The position numbers and the translations under genes are program-made. This document shows, piece after piece, positions 10,802 through 22,300 of a DNA stretch of 64,000 nucleotides. The notes beneath the pieces were generated by a model, which saw nothing but the letters and a program-made list of their open reading frames with translations, searched no databases and was not told the DNA's origin. The stretch is taken from positions 1 through 64,000 of the forward strand of contig JAJOHG010000036.1 of the NCBI GenBank assembly GCA_021029095.1, given 5' to 3'. Each line of letters begins with the position of its first letter. Position 1 is the first letter of the stretch. Source of the stretch: Phellopilus nigrolimitatus. Taxonomy: Eukaryota > Basidiomycota > Agaricomycetes > Hymenochaetales > Hymenochaetaceae.

Positions 10802-11314
10802 CTACTTCGCCGGCCAAATCGAAAAAAGTCGGGTGCCCTCCGAAGCGTCTACTTTGTCGATCACCGCTTTTGCAAATGCATCAAATTTCTTGAACCTGAC
10901 ATCGCCCTGGAAGACCGCGCGGAGGAACTCCGCAAGCCACTCGTCAAGCGAGTCCCACAGCAGCGCATTTCCGTAGTACTCCGTCAGCACATTGCTGACC
11001 CTGCTGAGCTCTGCTCTGTTCTGCCGCTTTTCGTTGAGCCTGACGGCGGTTCGGAGCTGGACGACCTCATCTGCGTATAGCTTGCTCACGCTCGCATCAT
11101 CGATGTGCCTGGCTGGCGAGAGCATCTTGTACATCCCTTCTTTGCTGGTCATAGGGCCGGCCTCGAGTCCGCACTGGAAGAAATCGGCCCAGGGGATCAA
11201 ATTGCTGCGTCGTTCCCACGTGAGCAGTATCCCTCGGATCCTCTTGCTAGTGAACTGGTTGGCCGTGAAGACAACGTAGACAGACATAGGCTCGATCTCA
11301 GTTGGGAATTCCAT
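10802..11314 (-). CDS. Divergent member of an unknown small-protein family (170 aa)
   Basis: I do not recognise a named domain. The protein follows the same plan as the copies at 27582-28148, 31459-32343 and 45649-46170: an N-terminal block (SVYVVFT), a hydrophobic strand (IRGILLT), a central LRTAVRLNE block (family: LHTAVKLNK) and a C-terminal helix-like block (DEWLAEFLRAVFQGDVRFKKF; family: KDYLAHFLAFLSQDDFNFL). It is complete from ATG to stop without introns. No signal peptide or membrane segment is evident. It is the most diverged intact copy and lacks the repeat-unit surroundings of the others, so it may represent the older single-copy locus. Confidence 0.6.
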   Translation of the reverse strand: MEFPTEIEPMSVYVVFTANQFTSKRIRGILLTWERRSNLIPWADFFQCGLEAGPMTSKEGMYKMLSPARHIDDASVSKLYADEVVQLRTAVRLNEKRQNRAELSRVSNVLTEYYGNALLWDSLDEWLAEFLRAVFQGDVRFKKFDAFAKAVIDKVDASEGTRLFSIWPAK

Positions 11315-12480
11315 TCTGAATATCGTGGCTAAGGCTGTAAGTATCTGAACAGATCATCCGCGTCTGTTAAGGGACTCGCCTTTCTTAGATCGTTGTAAGG
11401 CACTTTGCGCCGGTGATTGGGAATCCCATGCGAGCTTATATAGTGCATTTTAAGGAGCTGTCTTTGCGACAGCATCCCACAGCTAATCATTGGAGGCGCC
11501 AGCAGTAACTTTTGTAGAAGCCGGCTGTTCCGTGCGTTACTGGGTATCATGCAGCTAGCCGCCACAAAAGTGTCGATGCAAAGTACAGAATGGAAAGCGA
11601 TTAGTACTGATGACGAGCTGTGACAAGTTCTACCAGTATTGTGGCTATATTAACGGGGAGATGAGAAGTCGTACTGATCATATTGTTTTGAGGGAGGCCC
11701 GTCACCAATCGCTACAGACTGTGTTTCATCACTCGAGTCCGCGGGTACTGGATACGAGCCTAAACTGCTGAAGGAGTCTAGAAACAACTTTGCGTCAGGT
11801 AAGGCAAAAACGGTTCGTCCCATTGTTCGCAGGTCTAGCAAAGCAAATTCTTCAAAGTTCGCGGTCGGCACCGTCGAGGCACAGCAGTCAAACCTTTTGT
11901 ATTGTGTACTTCCGTAGGCCTATGGCTACCAAATCAACCTAAGTATGCGCAGTTACTTAATGAGTTTCTCAGTTTGCGTAATCCTTTTATTCACAGCATC
12001 CTCTGTGGTAAACATCCAATATCCTCGAAGACTCGCTAATAGAGCTTAGTCAGCTCGCAGACAGAACTTCAGCTCGCAGACAGAACTGCACTCTGCGAGC
12101 TGACGAAACTCAGTAGCGAACTTCAAAGCCGAAATGCCGGGTCGCCTCGCAATCGCAATCTCCATCACTTTGAGCTTCCCTGATCTATGTATTTCCTCCG
12201 TCTCTGCTGTTTTTGTTGTATTCAGACTTTAGACTGATCACAAGATTTCATGATAGTCGTACAATCCGCATCAAAGAAAGCAACAGGGAGTTTGCAATCA
12301 AGTATAACTATTCGCTTTCACACTGCATACAATCATGAATAGGACTACGCGGCTCTTTCTGAAGGCACGTTTACGCTTATTTCTACTTTTTAACTTCCAT
12401 ACCCCTACATGGTTGTCACGGCTAGCTACAGCATCCGTGAAACTGGTGCAATGCTTGGCGATCTCGGAGTTTCCGTCAGC
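11315..12480. other. No gene seen; degraded copy of a long-TIR repeat near 12040-12180
   Basis: Two short minus-strand frames (11329-11565, 11650-11871) have no recognisable features. Around 12040-12180 the sequence resembles the terminal repeats of the element at 35026-35781 (blocks such as GCGAACTTCAAAGCCGA and TTTGAGC), with a local duplication of CAGCTCGCAGACAGAAC. Confidence 0.4.
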
Positions 12481-13007
12481 TTGAACACGTTTTTCACGAG
12501 TTGCCCTTTATCTGTCCTTTTGAGCTTGCTGGGGAGGATGAAGTTGACTCGTGCCAAGACACTTCAGGCACCCTCAGTCCTACCTAATAGGTCTTCCATA
12601 GGGGGGTGCCTGAAGTGGCCAAGAAGACCGCAAGGAACTCCTGGAGTGGCCCATCTAGATCCGTGGGCTCGGGGTTTTTCCACTTCATATGGCCTAAGGT
12701 CGTCTCGAGGCTTCCGTCGCTCAGTGGCTCTTTGTTGAGCTTGACAGCGGTATGGAGTAGGAAATAATCCGGGAATACGTTGTTAGCAAAACTAATAAGT
12801 CGGATCGGCATTCTCGAGTCTTTGCTAGATGATACATCTCCGCACAAAAGGAGATTTGCCCAGAACGCGTGTCCCTCTGAGCAGTAGTCCCATCTTCCTT
12901 TCCGAGTCTTCGTGGTTTCTCTTCGTGAAGACAACATAAAGAGACTTAGGTTCGAGTTTGGAGATATCGAATACCTCTGGTATCACGGTCTTTGCTGATG
13001 GAATCAT
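12481..13007 (-). pseudogene. Broken member of the unknown small-protein family
   Basis: The N-terminal part FDISKLEPKSLYVVFTKRN ... RKMGLLL starts at 13007. The central part FLLHTAVKLNKEPLS and DGPLQEFLAVFLA are in a different frame from about 12850 on, so a frameshift is present. A 58-bp MITE at 12560-12617 then splits the C-terminal block. With one copy of its 7-bp duplication removed, the frame continues as LARVNFILPSKLK, matching the family pattern LAFLSQDDFNFLDKPK. The gene is therefore disrupted twice. Confidence 0.7.
12560..12617. mobile_element. 58-bp MITE with CACTTCAGGCACCC ends
   Basis: The terminal inverted repeats are CACTTCAGGCACCC and GGGGGGTGCCTGAAGTG, flanked by GCCAAGA at 12553-12559 and 12618-12624. 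The ends match those of the larger elements at 35812 and 50039, so it looks like a minimal deletion derivative mobilised by the same unseen transposase. The 7-bp duplication is unusual; a damaged 8-bp one cannot be excluded. Confidence 0.75.
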
Positions 13008-13098
13008 ATTTGTCGATAACTTGAAGGAATTTTTGTCTTTCCTATGTTGTTGTAAGTATTTCTATACTGATGACTGGAGACGCTGCATGGGTTTATAA

Positions 13099-13148
13099 CC
13101 CCCCCCCCCCCCCCCCTCCCCCCCCCCCCCCCCCCCTTTCCCCCTCCC
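13099..13148. repeat. Poly-C tract
   Basis: About 50 bp of almost pure C with a few T. Exact length is unreliable in any assembly. Confidence 0.9.
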
Positions 13149-14420
13149 GACTTTGCATACAATTTCACTCACATTTGCACAGGGCTTTCGTCTGAATTAA
13201 GAGGACATTGTATACGCCAGTGGTGATGTCTACTCCAGGTGTCACCATCTGTCCGTCGCTGCAATAACATCAACGCAGAGTAAATGGGGGAAAAAGCTTT
13301 ATTGGTTTGCATGACTTCCCCTGCTCTCGGCAAGCAAAGCTGGCTCCTCCTTCATCTGCTCCGAATATGCACTTCCTTCATGTTTTATGAGCTTTGCTGT
13401 ATTCAGCTTTGACTTCATTAGCATTAAGCTTCGCGAGAATGTCGATGCAAAGTAAAACGCTACTCCTCACTAGGATAAATGTAGCTTCTTTACTCTAATT
13501 AGCCAGACAACATTTCTGTTCTCTCAGAAAAAAACGGAAGCAAAGTACATTCCGATATGAAAGACCGCTGACCACATTATCTCTTAATGCATAATTACCT
13601 TTCGTACATAGTGCCAACCTCTATGCAATATGCGAATTACTTTACATTTTTCAATATCCACGACAACGTGTAGGCTTGGGCTCTATGAAATGTACACCAG
13701 AGGCTATGTCATACTGTAAGATGCAGGTAAAGGCAGAGGAATCAAAGCATTGGGGGGATGAGACGCGGAGCGAAGTCGAGAAAATATAGGGGGGGGGGGG
13801 GGGGGGGATGAGAAAGGGTCCGCTCCATCCGTGCTCCGATGAATAAGTTGCTTTGATTCACGTCACAAGGGGCGCATTCCCATCTTCCTTGCCACAACGC
13901 GCCGTGCTGCGCGCAGGTTGCGCGCCGCGTGGTCCGTGTGCCTCTGCGTACGACGATGAAACCGATAGTGGCGGTAGCAGGTACCGCACCATGTACCGAG
14001 GTGGCTCAGTGGACCTGTTGTCCCGCAAGACACGCCAGGAGCATTCCATAGTGCGCCCCGTGGCTATGGTGCGCTACCTTTGCCCGCGCTCCGTGCTAGC
14101 CAGTCCGGACGGGCGAGCATGGAACGATGGTGCGGGCGGCGTGTATGATTAGCATGCATAATTCAGGCAGCTTGACGCCTTCATATAAAGTGTCTGTGAG
14201 CTCCAGAATTACATAGATTAATCTCGGAGGGAGTTAACGCACAATGTCAATGCAAGCAACACAATTACAACCGGAGAACTGCGGATGGCTTAAATCACGT
14301 GATGGGCTGTGGCTTGCGATTCCGAACTTCAACCAATTATGGCCGGGCGCATGTGGTACACATTCAACCCCCATCTACATCTCGACACTAGCACAACCGA
14401 CCTTCCAGAAAACTCTCATC
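13149..14420. other. No gene supported; contains a 19-bp poly-G run at 13789-13807
   Basis: Mostly AT-rich non-coding sequence. A 300-bp GC-rich patch (13853-14152) is open on both strands, but neither translation has protein-like features. 14160-14420 probably includes the promoter and 5' leader of the F-box gene. Confidence 0.45.
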
Positions 14421-15788
14421 ATGATCTCCGTAGTCACCAGCAACACTACAGAGGAGGACCATGAACGACGGCGTGTTCGGCCTAAACTCGAATATCAAGA
14501 GCCACAGTCTTTCGGTGCAGAGAATCAAACTTCTCACATCGAAACTCACTACGAGCCAAGCCTCTCCAGGTCCTCCTCTAAGAGGGCTTTAGCTATCCCA
14601 GAAGTCCTTCTCCTTATACTGTCATGGTTCACATACAGTGATCTTAGCACCGTCTCATTCACGAGGATCGCACCCGTGGCCGTGTCTCAAGTCAGCCGTC
14701 AATGGAGGACAGTCGCTCTATCCATGCCAAGTCTGTGGGCGAATTTTGGAATCATGCTGAGCGGCTCCCCGGGCCGCTTCGGTGCACTCCGCACAACCAG
14801 GGGTGACGTAGTGAACCTAACGTTGGTGGCAAGGTGGTGGCAGCGTTTTCTGGACAGGTCGCGAAATGCAGATCTATCGATAGTTATCGGTTCGTGGGCA
14901 AATACTGGATATTCGTGCAGCGCAAGAGACTATCGGAGCATCTGTTCTATCCTTAATGAAACCCTCAAACACAGAAGTAGATTGGTGCGACTCCAAATAT
15001 GCACTCTCTTCTTCTCGCCTTCAGACTGTGTCTATAAAACCCTGGATCTAAAGGATATGGCCAAAATAAAGTGGCTCAAAGTTGTGGGCTCGCATAATGT
15101 TACCGTTTATGTGGACCAGAAAAGCATGCCCAATCTTACCACACTTGATTATGGTGGAACCGTTCAGTTTCCGCTGAAAATTCAAACACTCCCGACACAG
15201 TTGCTTACCTTATCGGTTCTTTTTTCTCAAGCAAACAACTCATTTTTATGGCAATGGACCATCTTCAAGAACATTCTTCTCCTTTCCCCTCTTCTGAGGA
15301 AACTAGAGTGCTGTTTTCTCCCTTTTAGACAATCCGTACCACCATCAATGACTGGAGTATTTACTCTACAGACCGTTCAAGAATTCTGTCTCAAATTCGT
15401 CAACCCGCTTCCAGGACTGGCGCACCGCATTCTGGATCATTTCGAATTTCCGACCCTTGATCGCCTGGAAATCGAATTAGATGGAGGGTCACCCCACGTA
15501 TGGGTGGGCATTGACGCTTTCTTGCTACGCTCACAGGCGCCTTTGAGTACGCTTATCCTCGCACATGACGAATTTTCGTCTACCGCAGCCAAATCATCCA
15601 GAGATAACGATGACTGCATTTTAAACATCTTACAAGCCGCGCCACACTTGGAGAACTTGGTTCTACGACGAGTTGATATCGGCGATTACTTACGCGGGGT
15701 TCTGGATCTTGAGGATATGTCAGTCCGTCAGCGTTTGGGTGTACTCCCTAGATTGCGCAGCGTCGAAATCACCCCGCGAGTCTGCTGA
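14421..15788 (+). CDS. F-box / leucine-rich-repeat-like protein
   Basis: An N-terminal charged region is followed by an F-box-like motif (ALAIPEVLLLILSWF ... VAVSQVSRQWRTVALSMPSLWANF), then about 330 residues of irregular leucine-rich sequence typical of the expanded basidiomycete F-box families. Such proteins act as substrate receptors for SCF ubiquitin ligases through Skp1; that role is inferred from the family. The frame is open from 14244, but I prefer the ATG at 14421 because the upstream 59 codons look unlike coding sequence of this family. It lies 600 bp from the 3' end of the polyketide synthase and points toward it. There is no evidence for a functional link. Confidence 0.75.
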   Translation: MISVVTSNTTEEDHERRRVRPKLEYQEPQSFGAENQTSHIETHYEPSLSRSSSKRALAIPEVLLLILSWFTYSDLSTVSFTRIAPVAVSQVSRQWRTVALSMPSLWANFGIMLSGSPGRFGALRTTRGDVVNLTLVARWWQRFLDRSRNADLSIVIGSWANTGYSCSARDYRSICSILNETLKHRSRLVRLQICTLFFSPSDCVYKTLDLKDMAKIKWLKVVGSHNVTVYVDQKSMPNLTTLDYGGTVQFPLKIQTLPTQLLTLSVLFSQANNSFLWQWTIFKNILLLSPLLRKLECCFLPFRQSVPPSMTGVFTLQTVQEFCLKFVNPLPGLAHRILDHFEFPTLDRLEIELDGGSPHVWVGIDAFLLRSQAPLSTLILAHDEFSSTAAKSSRDNDDCILNILQAAPHLENLVLRRVDIGDYLRGVLDLEDMSVRQRLGVLPRLRSVEITPRVC

Positions 15789-16395
15789 AGCGACCAAGTC
15801 TGCCACAATGCTTTGATGGCTCGAGCTGATTCCCGACTATGAGATAGCAATGACAATATTGAGCATTCGTAGCGGACGGTTAGGTCGGAAACATCGGCGA
15901 GAATTTCGAAGGAAGAAGGACTTTGGGCAAACGCGGATCTTATTTTGAATGAGATACAATTTTTCTTCCTGTTTTCGTGCGCATACCGTATTGTTGAACA
16001 CTGAAATACTATTACATGTAGTATGAGCTCGATTTTGCTCGTTCTTCTTCGTAACATAGTTACTATGAAGTCCAACATACCACAAAGTCAGGAAATTGAA
16101 TGCACAGCACGTTGCTTTTTTCAATCCATAGACGCGGCGATCACTTCCCTTATTTGCAATTTGAATTGTGTTTAGAAGATAACACGAGCTCAACGTTCTC
16201 AAACCACTCGGCCCAATTGAATTCTAGCAAATTAAGATTACATAGACCATCGACAATCGCAGTATCACAGTGGAAGGCATATTTCACAGTCTTACAAAAT
16301 GCACACAATTTATCAAGAGTCATGAGAGTCAAGCATTGTAATCGAGGCACTCAAAAGAAGATTTGAACGCGATGGATAAGTAAATCAGGCCTCTT
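15789..16395. other. Intergenic, convergent 3' ends
   Basis: An AT-rich spacer between the F-box gene (+) and the polyketide synthase (-). Overlapping short frames look random. Confidence 0.5.
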
Positions 16396-19300
16396 TCACC
16401 CCCGCGCCTTCTCGACTGTGTACTCTGCGAGCTCTGATAGCGTGAGCGCATCTTCTCCAAGGAATGTCATCGGAAGGTCGACCTCGTATTTCTTGAGCAC
16501 ATCTGCGCGCAGCTGCGTAAACGAGATAGAGTCTATACCGAGCGATAACACGGGTGTTGACGAATCTTTTATGCGAAGACCAAGCCACAAAGCGTGAGCA
16601 CGGTAAAGAGGTGAATAACGAGCGAGAGAGCTCACCAAGGCTTTCCATATCTGACGCTGTCATTCCGAGAACAGTCTGAAGGCTCTCAATAATGAACTTC
16701 TCCGCATCTTTCGGCGAGGCGCCGTCTACTTCAGGTACGAGTGTGTCTGTCGATGAGTTATTGTCGGAGCCCCGCTGCTCCTTCGCCTTGTCGACGGTGA
16801 ACTCCGCTAGCTCACCAAGCGTGAGGGCGTCCTCACCCAAAAAGCTCATCGGGAGATCGACCTCGTATTTATTGAGCACGTCTGACCGAAGTTGCGTGAA
16901 GGAGATGGAGTCGATACCGAGAGAGAGTACCGGCGTGGAAGAATCTGACAAATAAATACGACTATAAGAACAACACAGTTTATTAAAGGAAAAAAAGTCA
17001 CTGACCAAGACCCTCGAAATCTGTCGGTGTCATTCCGAGAATGCCTTGCAAAGTATTTGCGATGAAATTCTCTACAGCCGTGTTTGTAATCTGCGCTGCC
17101 TTGGGAGCAACAGTAGAATTGGGCACCGTACGCGGCGTCCCATTCACAGCCGACGCAGACCGAGTGATTGGGACAGAATTAGGAATCCAGGAGACGATGT
17201 AGTCTGTGCAGGACGCTAAAAGTGCACCGGACTCCGAGCGCACTTCAAAGGATGCCGTCATCTTTCTCGAATTTGGCGCGACATCGATGGGCAGGCGGTA
17301 ATGGCAAGCGAATCGCTCGGGGAAAGAGTCAGTGTGCAGAGCAAGCCCGTTGATTGCTGAAGGCAGGAAGGAACCATTGGATTTGAGCTCCGGCGGCCCC
17401 TCTGGTGCGATCGCACCGAACATATGCAGGATTGCGTCCATCTTCCGCACGAAATCGTGTTGAACATTGCCGGTGGACGGAACTTCTACCGTACCCGTGG
17501 CGTGGTCTGACCAGACTTCGATTTTCTGCAAACACTTGAAATTCGATCCGAAGTGAACGAGGTTGTCGCGGAACTTCTCATACGTTTCGCCGTTATTCAA
17601 GGCGAAGTCCGGTCCTCCGCTCGTGACGGTGGACATCGACTGTGCGGGTGACGAAGGGCGCAGCGTACCAGAACAGATAACACCCTTTTCGACAGTGCCC
17701 TGGCGATGGACGCATGAGAAGGCGTTCCCACTGATGGCTAGTTCAAGCTTATCCTGTCCCAGGGCCTCGAGTAACATTGGTTTCAAAATGCGCATGTCGA
17801 CGTCAAATGACCCAGGCCTCGCCTTCTTCACCTCTAGGGAGACAAACATCGCAAGGGCGGCCGCAGGAATGATGGGTATAGAGTCGAGAGTGTGGTTCTT
17901 CTCGAGTAAAGGACCGAGCTCTTTGCCAATCTCCCAAGTCTTTGAGTAAGAGTCAGAAAGTATGGAAGCCTTCGAGGAGCCAGTTCTTGATGGGATGATC
18001 GTCGGGTAATGCCGCTGCCGCTGCCACGGATAAGTGGGGATCGCGACCTTCTTGGCATGAGCGCTCTGCCCTGCATACAGCTTCTGGAAATCAGGTGTGA
18101 CACCGTTCATGAACAGCGTCGCCAAGCTCTGCATGAGCGGAGTCAATGTGTTCGTAATTGGCCTGTCGCATAAAGAGGTGATCGAAACTGTAGATGAACT
18201 ACGGGCGCTGGCATCTTTCAACAGGTGTGCGATGACGTTCTGAGGACCAACGTCGACAATGACATGACAGTTGCTGTCGCTCAGCATGGCATGAGCCGCA
18301 CTCGAGAAGCGGACAGGCTGACGAGCCTGAGTTACCTATCGAAAGATATAAGAAAATGGAAAGGAAAAAATAAATGACTCTTTACCCAGTAGTCGGCATC
18401 TAGTAGTTCTCCAGGCTTCAGTGAACGGCCTTCAACACTTGAGTAGTAAGGGATGGTGGGTGGGACGAGATTGCTTTCTTGACGCTCTAGACACTCGCGA
18501 ATCGGTCCTAAAGAAGAGTCGATGCATTGACTGTGGAAACCTACGAAATGAATAAGACTTTTTGCGCGGATATAACAATGTTTATAAAATCTAACGAACC
18601 TTGGTTTACAGGAAGCACTGTGCCCTTGATACCTTTCGCGGAGAGGTCAGCAACGAGCTTTCGCACAGCTTGCTCATCGCCAGACACTACGTGCTGAGTG
18701 TCTGAGTTGTAAGCGGCAATCGTGACCAGCGAACTTAAGCCCAATGCAGAGATCCTCTTCATGATCGGTTCGAAAGGAGATCGGATCGCAGCCATGATTC
18801 CGCCGTTCGTGAGCTCAGGGCGCATGGCATTAGACCGCACGACGACAAAGTCTAGCGCTTTTCGGAAATCCATCGCCCCCGACGCCACTAAATGAAAACA
18901 GTTAAAAAATGACTTGTATGAAGAGAATGATCAGCTCACCTGCTGCTGCGATCTCACCGAGACTATGGGTGAGAATAGCATTCGGACGGATGCCTATGGA
19001 ATGCAGCCATTCCACCATAGCGCACTGGAACACGAAGATACACGCTTGAGAGATGTGCGTCTCATTGATCGGGCTTGGCCCCGCAGTGCCGTCCGCGACC
19101 TCGAAGAGAATTGGCTTCAAGTCGATTCCAAGAAGCTCGCTCGCCTGCTCCGCATAATCCATGAGGTATACGGAAAAGTTCTCATCGAAATCGCTCAGCC
19201 TCTGGCCCATGCCCTGCCATTGTGAGCCTTGACCAGGGAATGCAAAAGCAATACGGGGTTTCGAAGGCATGGCGGCAATGGGCTTCTTTGACGAAAGAAC

Positions 19301-22300
19301 GTCGTTGAGATGTCCGATAAGCTCTTTCAATGAGCTGCAAGCACAAGCGAATCGGAAACGGTAGTGCTCGCGTCCCACACAACTTGTATAGCAGATATTG
19401 GCCAAATCGGACTCCTTGGCTTGAAGGCAGAACGTGAGATAATTGCGAAGGTACACCTGGAGTGCCTTTTCCGTCTTTGTGCTGACAACAAAGAGATGAG
19501 GAGATGGGCGACTTGATGCATCGAGAGTCGAAGCAGAATCTATTGTTTTTGAGAATTGATGCTCCTCAAGAATAACGGCGGCGATGGTCCCTGCGAAACC
19601 AAATGATCTACGAGCTCGTCAGAGATAGCTGGCTCGAGAAATAAATGAACGACATACAGTGACAGTGCGCGTAGGGGCACTCCGGAGGGACGGCGCTGCA
19701 GAGGCGTCGAGAGATGCGAGATGTTCAACGGAATGCTCGTCATGTCAATCCGCGGGTTCAGGTTCTTTCCATCGAGATGGGCAAGACCAGGAACCACACC
19801 ATGACGGAGTGATTGCAGAGCTTTTGCAACTCCTACGAGACCAGCAGTGCTCTCAGTATGCCCAAACACAGTCTTCGCAGCACCGATCACGAGAGGAGAT
19901 TCAGCGGTATGCGACCCAGCGAAGACTTCGTTGACGGCTTGAATTTCCATGAAATCCCCCAAGACTGTTCCCGTTCCATGGGCTTCTATAAAGCTGAGGA
20001 AATATCGGACTCAGACAACATATAAGCGCAAGGGCAATTATTTTTGCTCACTCAACGTCTGCAGCTGTGATGCCAGCTCCAGCAATCACAGATTTCTGCA
20101 AAGCAATCTGGGCTTTGGTGTTAGGGGCGACTAAGCCTTGCGACCGTCCGTTATGACGGACAGACGTCGATTTGACGACACCGAGGATCTTGTCGCCGTC
20201 ACGTAGCGCTGCCTGCTTGTTCTTCACTACAAATGCCATAGCGCCTTCTGAAGGCACGTAGCCGTCAGCGTCCTTACTAAACGTCGCGCAACGACCGTGT
20301 ATCGAGCTCATTTGGTTCGCCGACAAAAAACTACAATCCAGTCAGTTAAGCCTGCCTAATTGTCGAGTGCACAAACCTGAAGTTTCCGGGCCTATAGAAG
20401 TAATGTAAGTTACGTGAAAGAAACAAAAACATTTGTGATCGTACCAAACATGGACATTGACCGAGCAAACAAGTGCCATTTCACTTTCTCCGTGCTTGAT
20501 GGACATAACGGCTGTGTATTCTGTTAGAATTTTGTCGCAGGCAAATTGTCCCATGAAATTCACCGTTATCGAGAGCGACGAGACCACCGCTGCAGGCCGT
20601 GTTTAAAGTCACCGACGGTCCGTGGACATCCAGAAAGCTATGCAAATAAATCAGTATACTGCTTTTGGTAAAACGAAAGGCGAAGACTTACTAGCTTATA
20701 CGTCCCGAAACAGCACTGTCCGCAACACCAGTGCCGTAGTAGCGATCATAGACTGCAAAACCTCAAATTTTAGGAGAAGACTCGCTGGAAAAATGAAATG
20801 TAGACAGACCCGTGAAACCCTTCTCCTCATACACGAGATCAGAAAATCCGAACTCTGGTCCTTGGGCGACGAAGACGCCGCAATTACTGCCCTTCACCTC
20901 AGACAGCGGGATATTTGCGTCCTCAAGCGCCTCGACCGCCACCTCAAGCGCACTTCGAGCCGACGGGGTCACATAGTACGCCTCCGCTGGGCTGATACCA
21001 AAGAACGAGTTGTCGTAGCTTGCGACCTCAATCCGACCCATTTTAGTAAAATTGATCGAACCAGGTGGCGGTTTTGCCATCGTGCCCGGAGCGACGTAGA
21101 AACTGTCATGATTCCAGCGGTCATTTCCCATGTTCTGCAAGACATCCATGCGCTTTTCGACGAGCGCATGCCAGAACGAGTGCTCATCGTTGACGTTCCC
21201 TGGGAGGCGGAATGACTGACCAATGATGACAACGTCATCGTCGGCGGAGTTAACGGACAATGGTGTAAGTGGCTTGGCGAGGATGCCGTTCTTCTGGTTG
21301 AGTTTGTCTGTGATTGCGGCCGCAAGTTGGGAGAGGTCGACATAATCATGACACGCGCTCATGGGAAGATCAAGGCCGAATCGCACGTTCAGGCTCGAAA
21401 CTATACGCGTCGCCATATTTGAATCCATTCCGAGCTGCGGTCGGGTAATGACAGTCAATAAAGTTTGTATTGGAGAAATGAATAAAAACTGACCTCAGCA
21501 AAGGACGCCCCGTTGTTATCGTCTAAAAGCTCCTTCGAAAGGCCAAGACCGTTGGCAACAATGATCGAGACTTCCTCCTCAACTTCCTCCAACGACCGCA
21601 TCTTCTGGTTCCTCTTCGTCTTCTCGCTGAAGCGTGACAGCTTCGGGTCATCCAGCAGCGCTTTCAAGCGGGAACCGAACTTCTCTTCCAATGCCTTGCG
21701 CCAGATCAGCCTCTTGCGCGTCAGTGGGATCTCCTCTCCGTCTTGCAAGACGAGCACACGCGACACTGGCACACGGAGCGGCGGGTGCAGAGTCTTATTC
21801 ACGGCCGCGAACGCGCCCATGATCTCCTGTGGCTTGAAACCACCCTCCGCGGCGCTAGGGACCTCGACGATCGCGCAGACAAATTCGGCCGCGCTGCGCA
21901 AAAAGGTATTCCCGACGAAACACGCACGCGCGATTGCGGGAGAGGCGTCGAGCTGACGTTCGGGAATGCGCGGATCAAGAAGCTCCGCGGACGCAAGTTG
22001 AATATAGTCCTCACAGCGGCCCTCCCAGACGAACCGACCGCCGGCGTAACTGTACATGTCGCCCGTGCGAAATGTTGTGCGCCCATCAGCTCCAGTCGAA
22101 TGCACGCTGCTCGCAAAGTTATGGTAACCCTTGCTAATATACTTGCTGCGGACGACGAGTTCACCATCTTGGGGTGATGTGTCAACTAAAGACAAAGATT
22201 CACATCTGGGGTTACTTACAGCTGTCGTTCTCGACTCCGGCGTCATCGACAAGAATCAGCTCTGACTCCGCGACCAGACAGCCAGACGCAGGGTAGCCTC

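Noticed and set aside
13853..14152. 99-codon GC-rich frame
   Set aside because: It is open on both strands, has no homology I recognise, and its composition explains the open frames.
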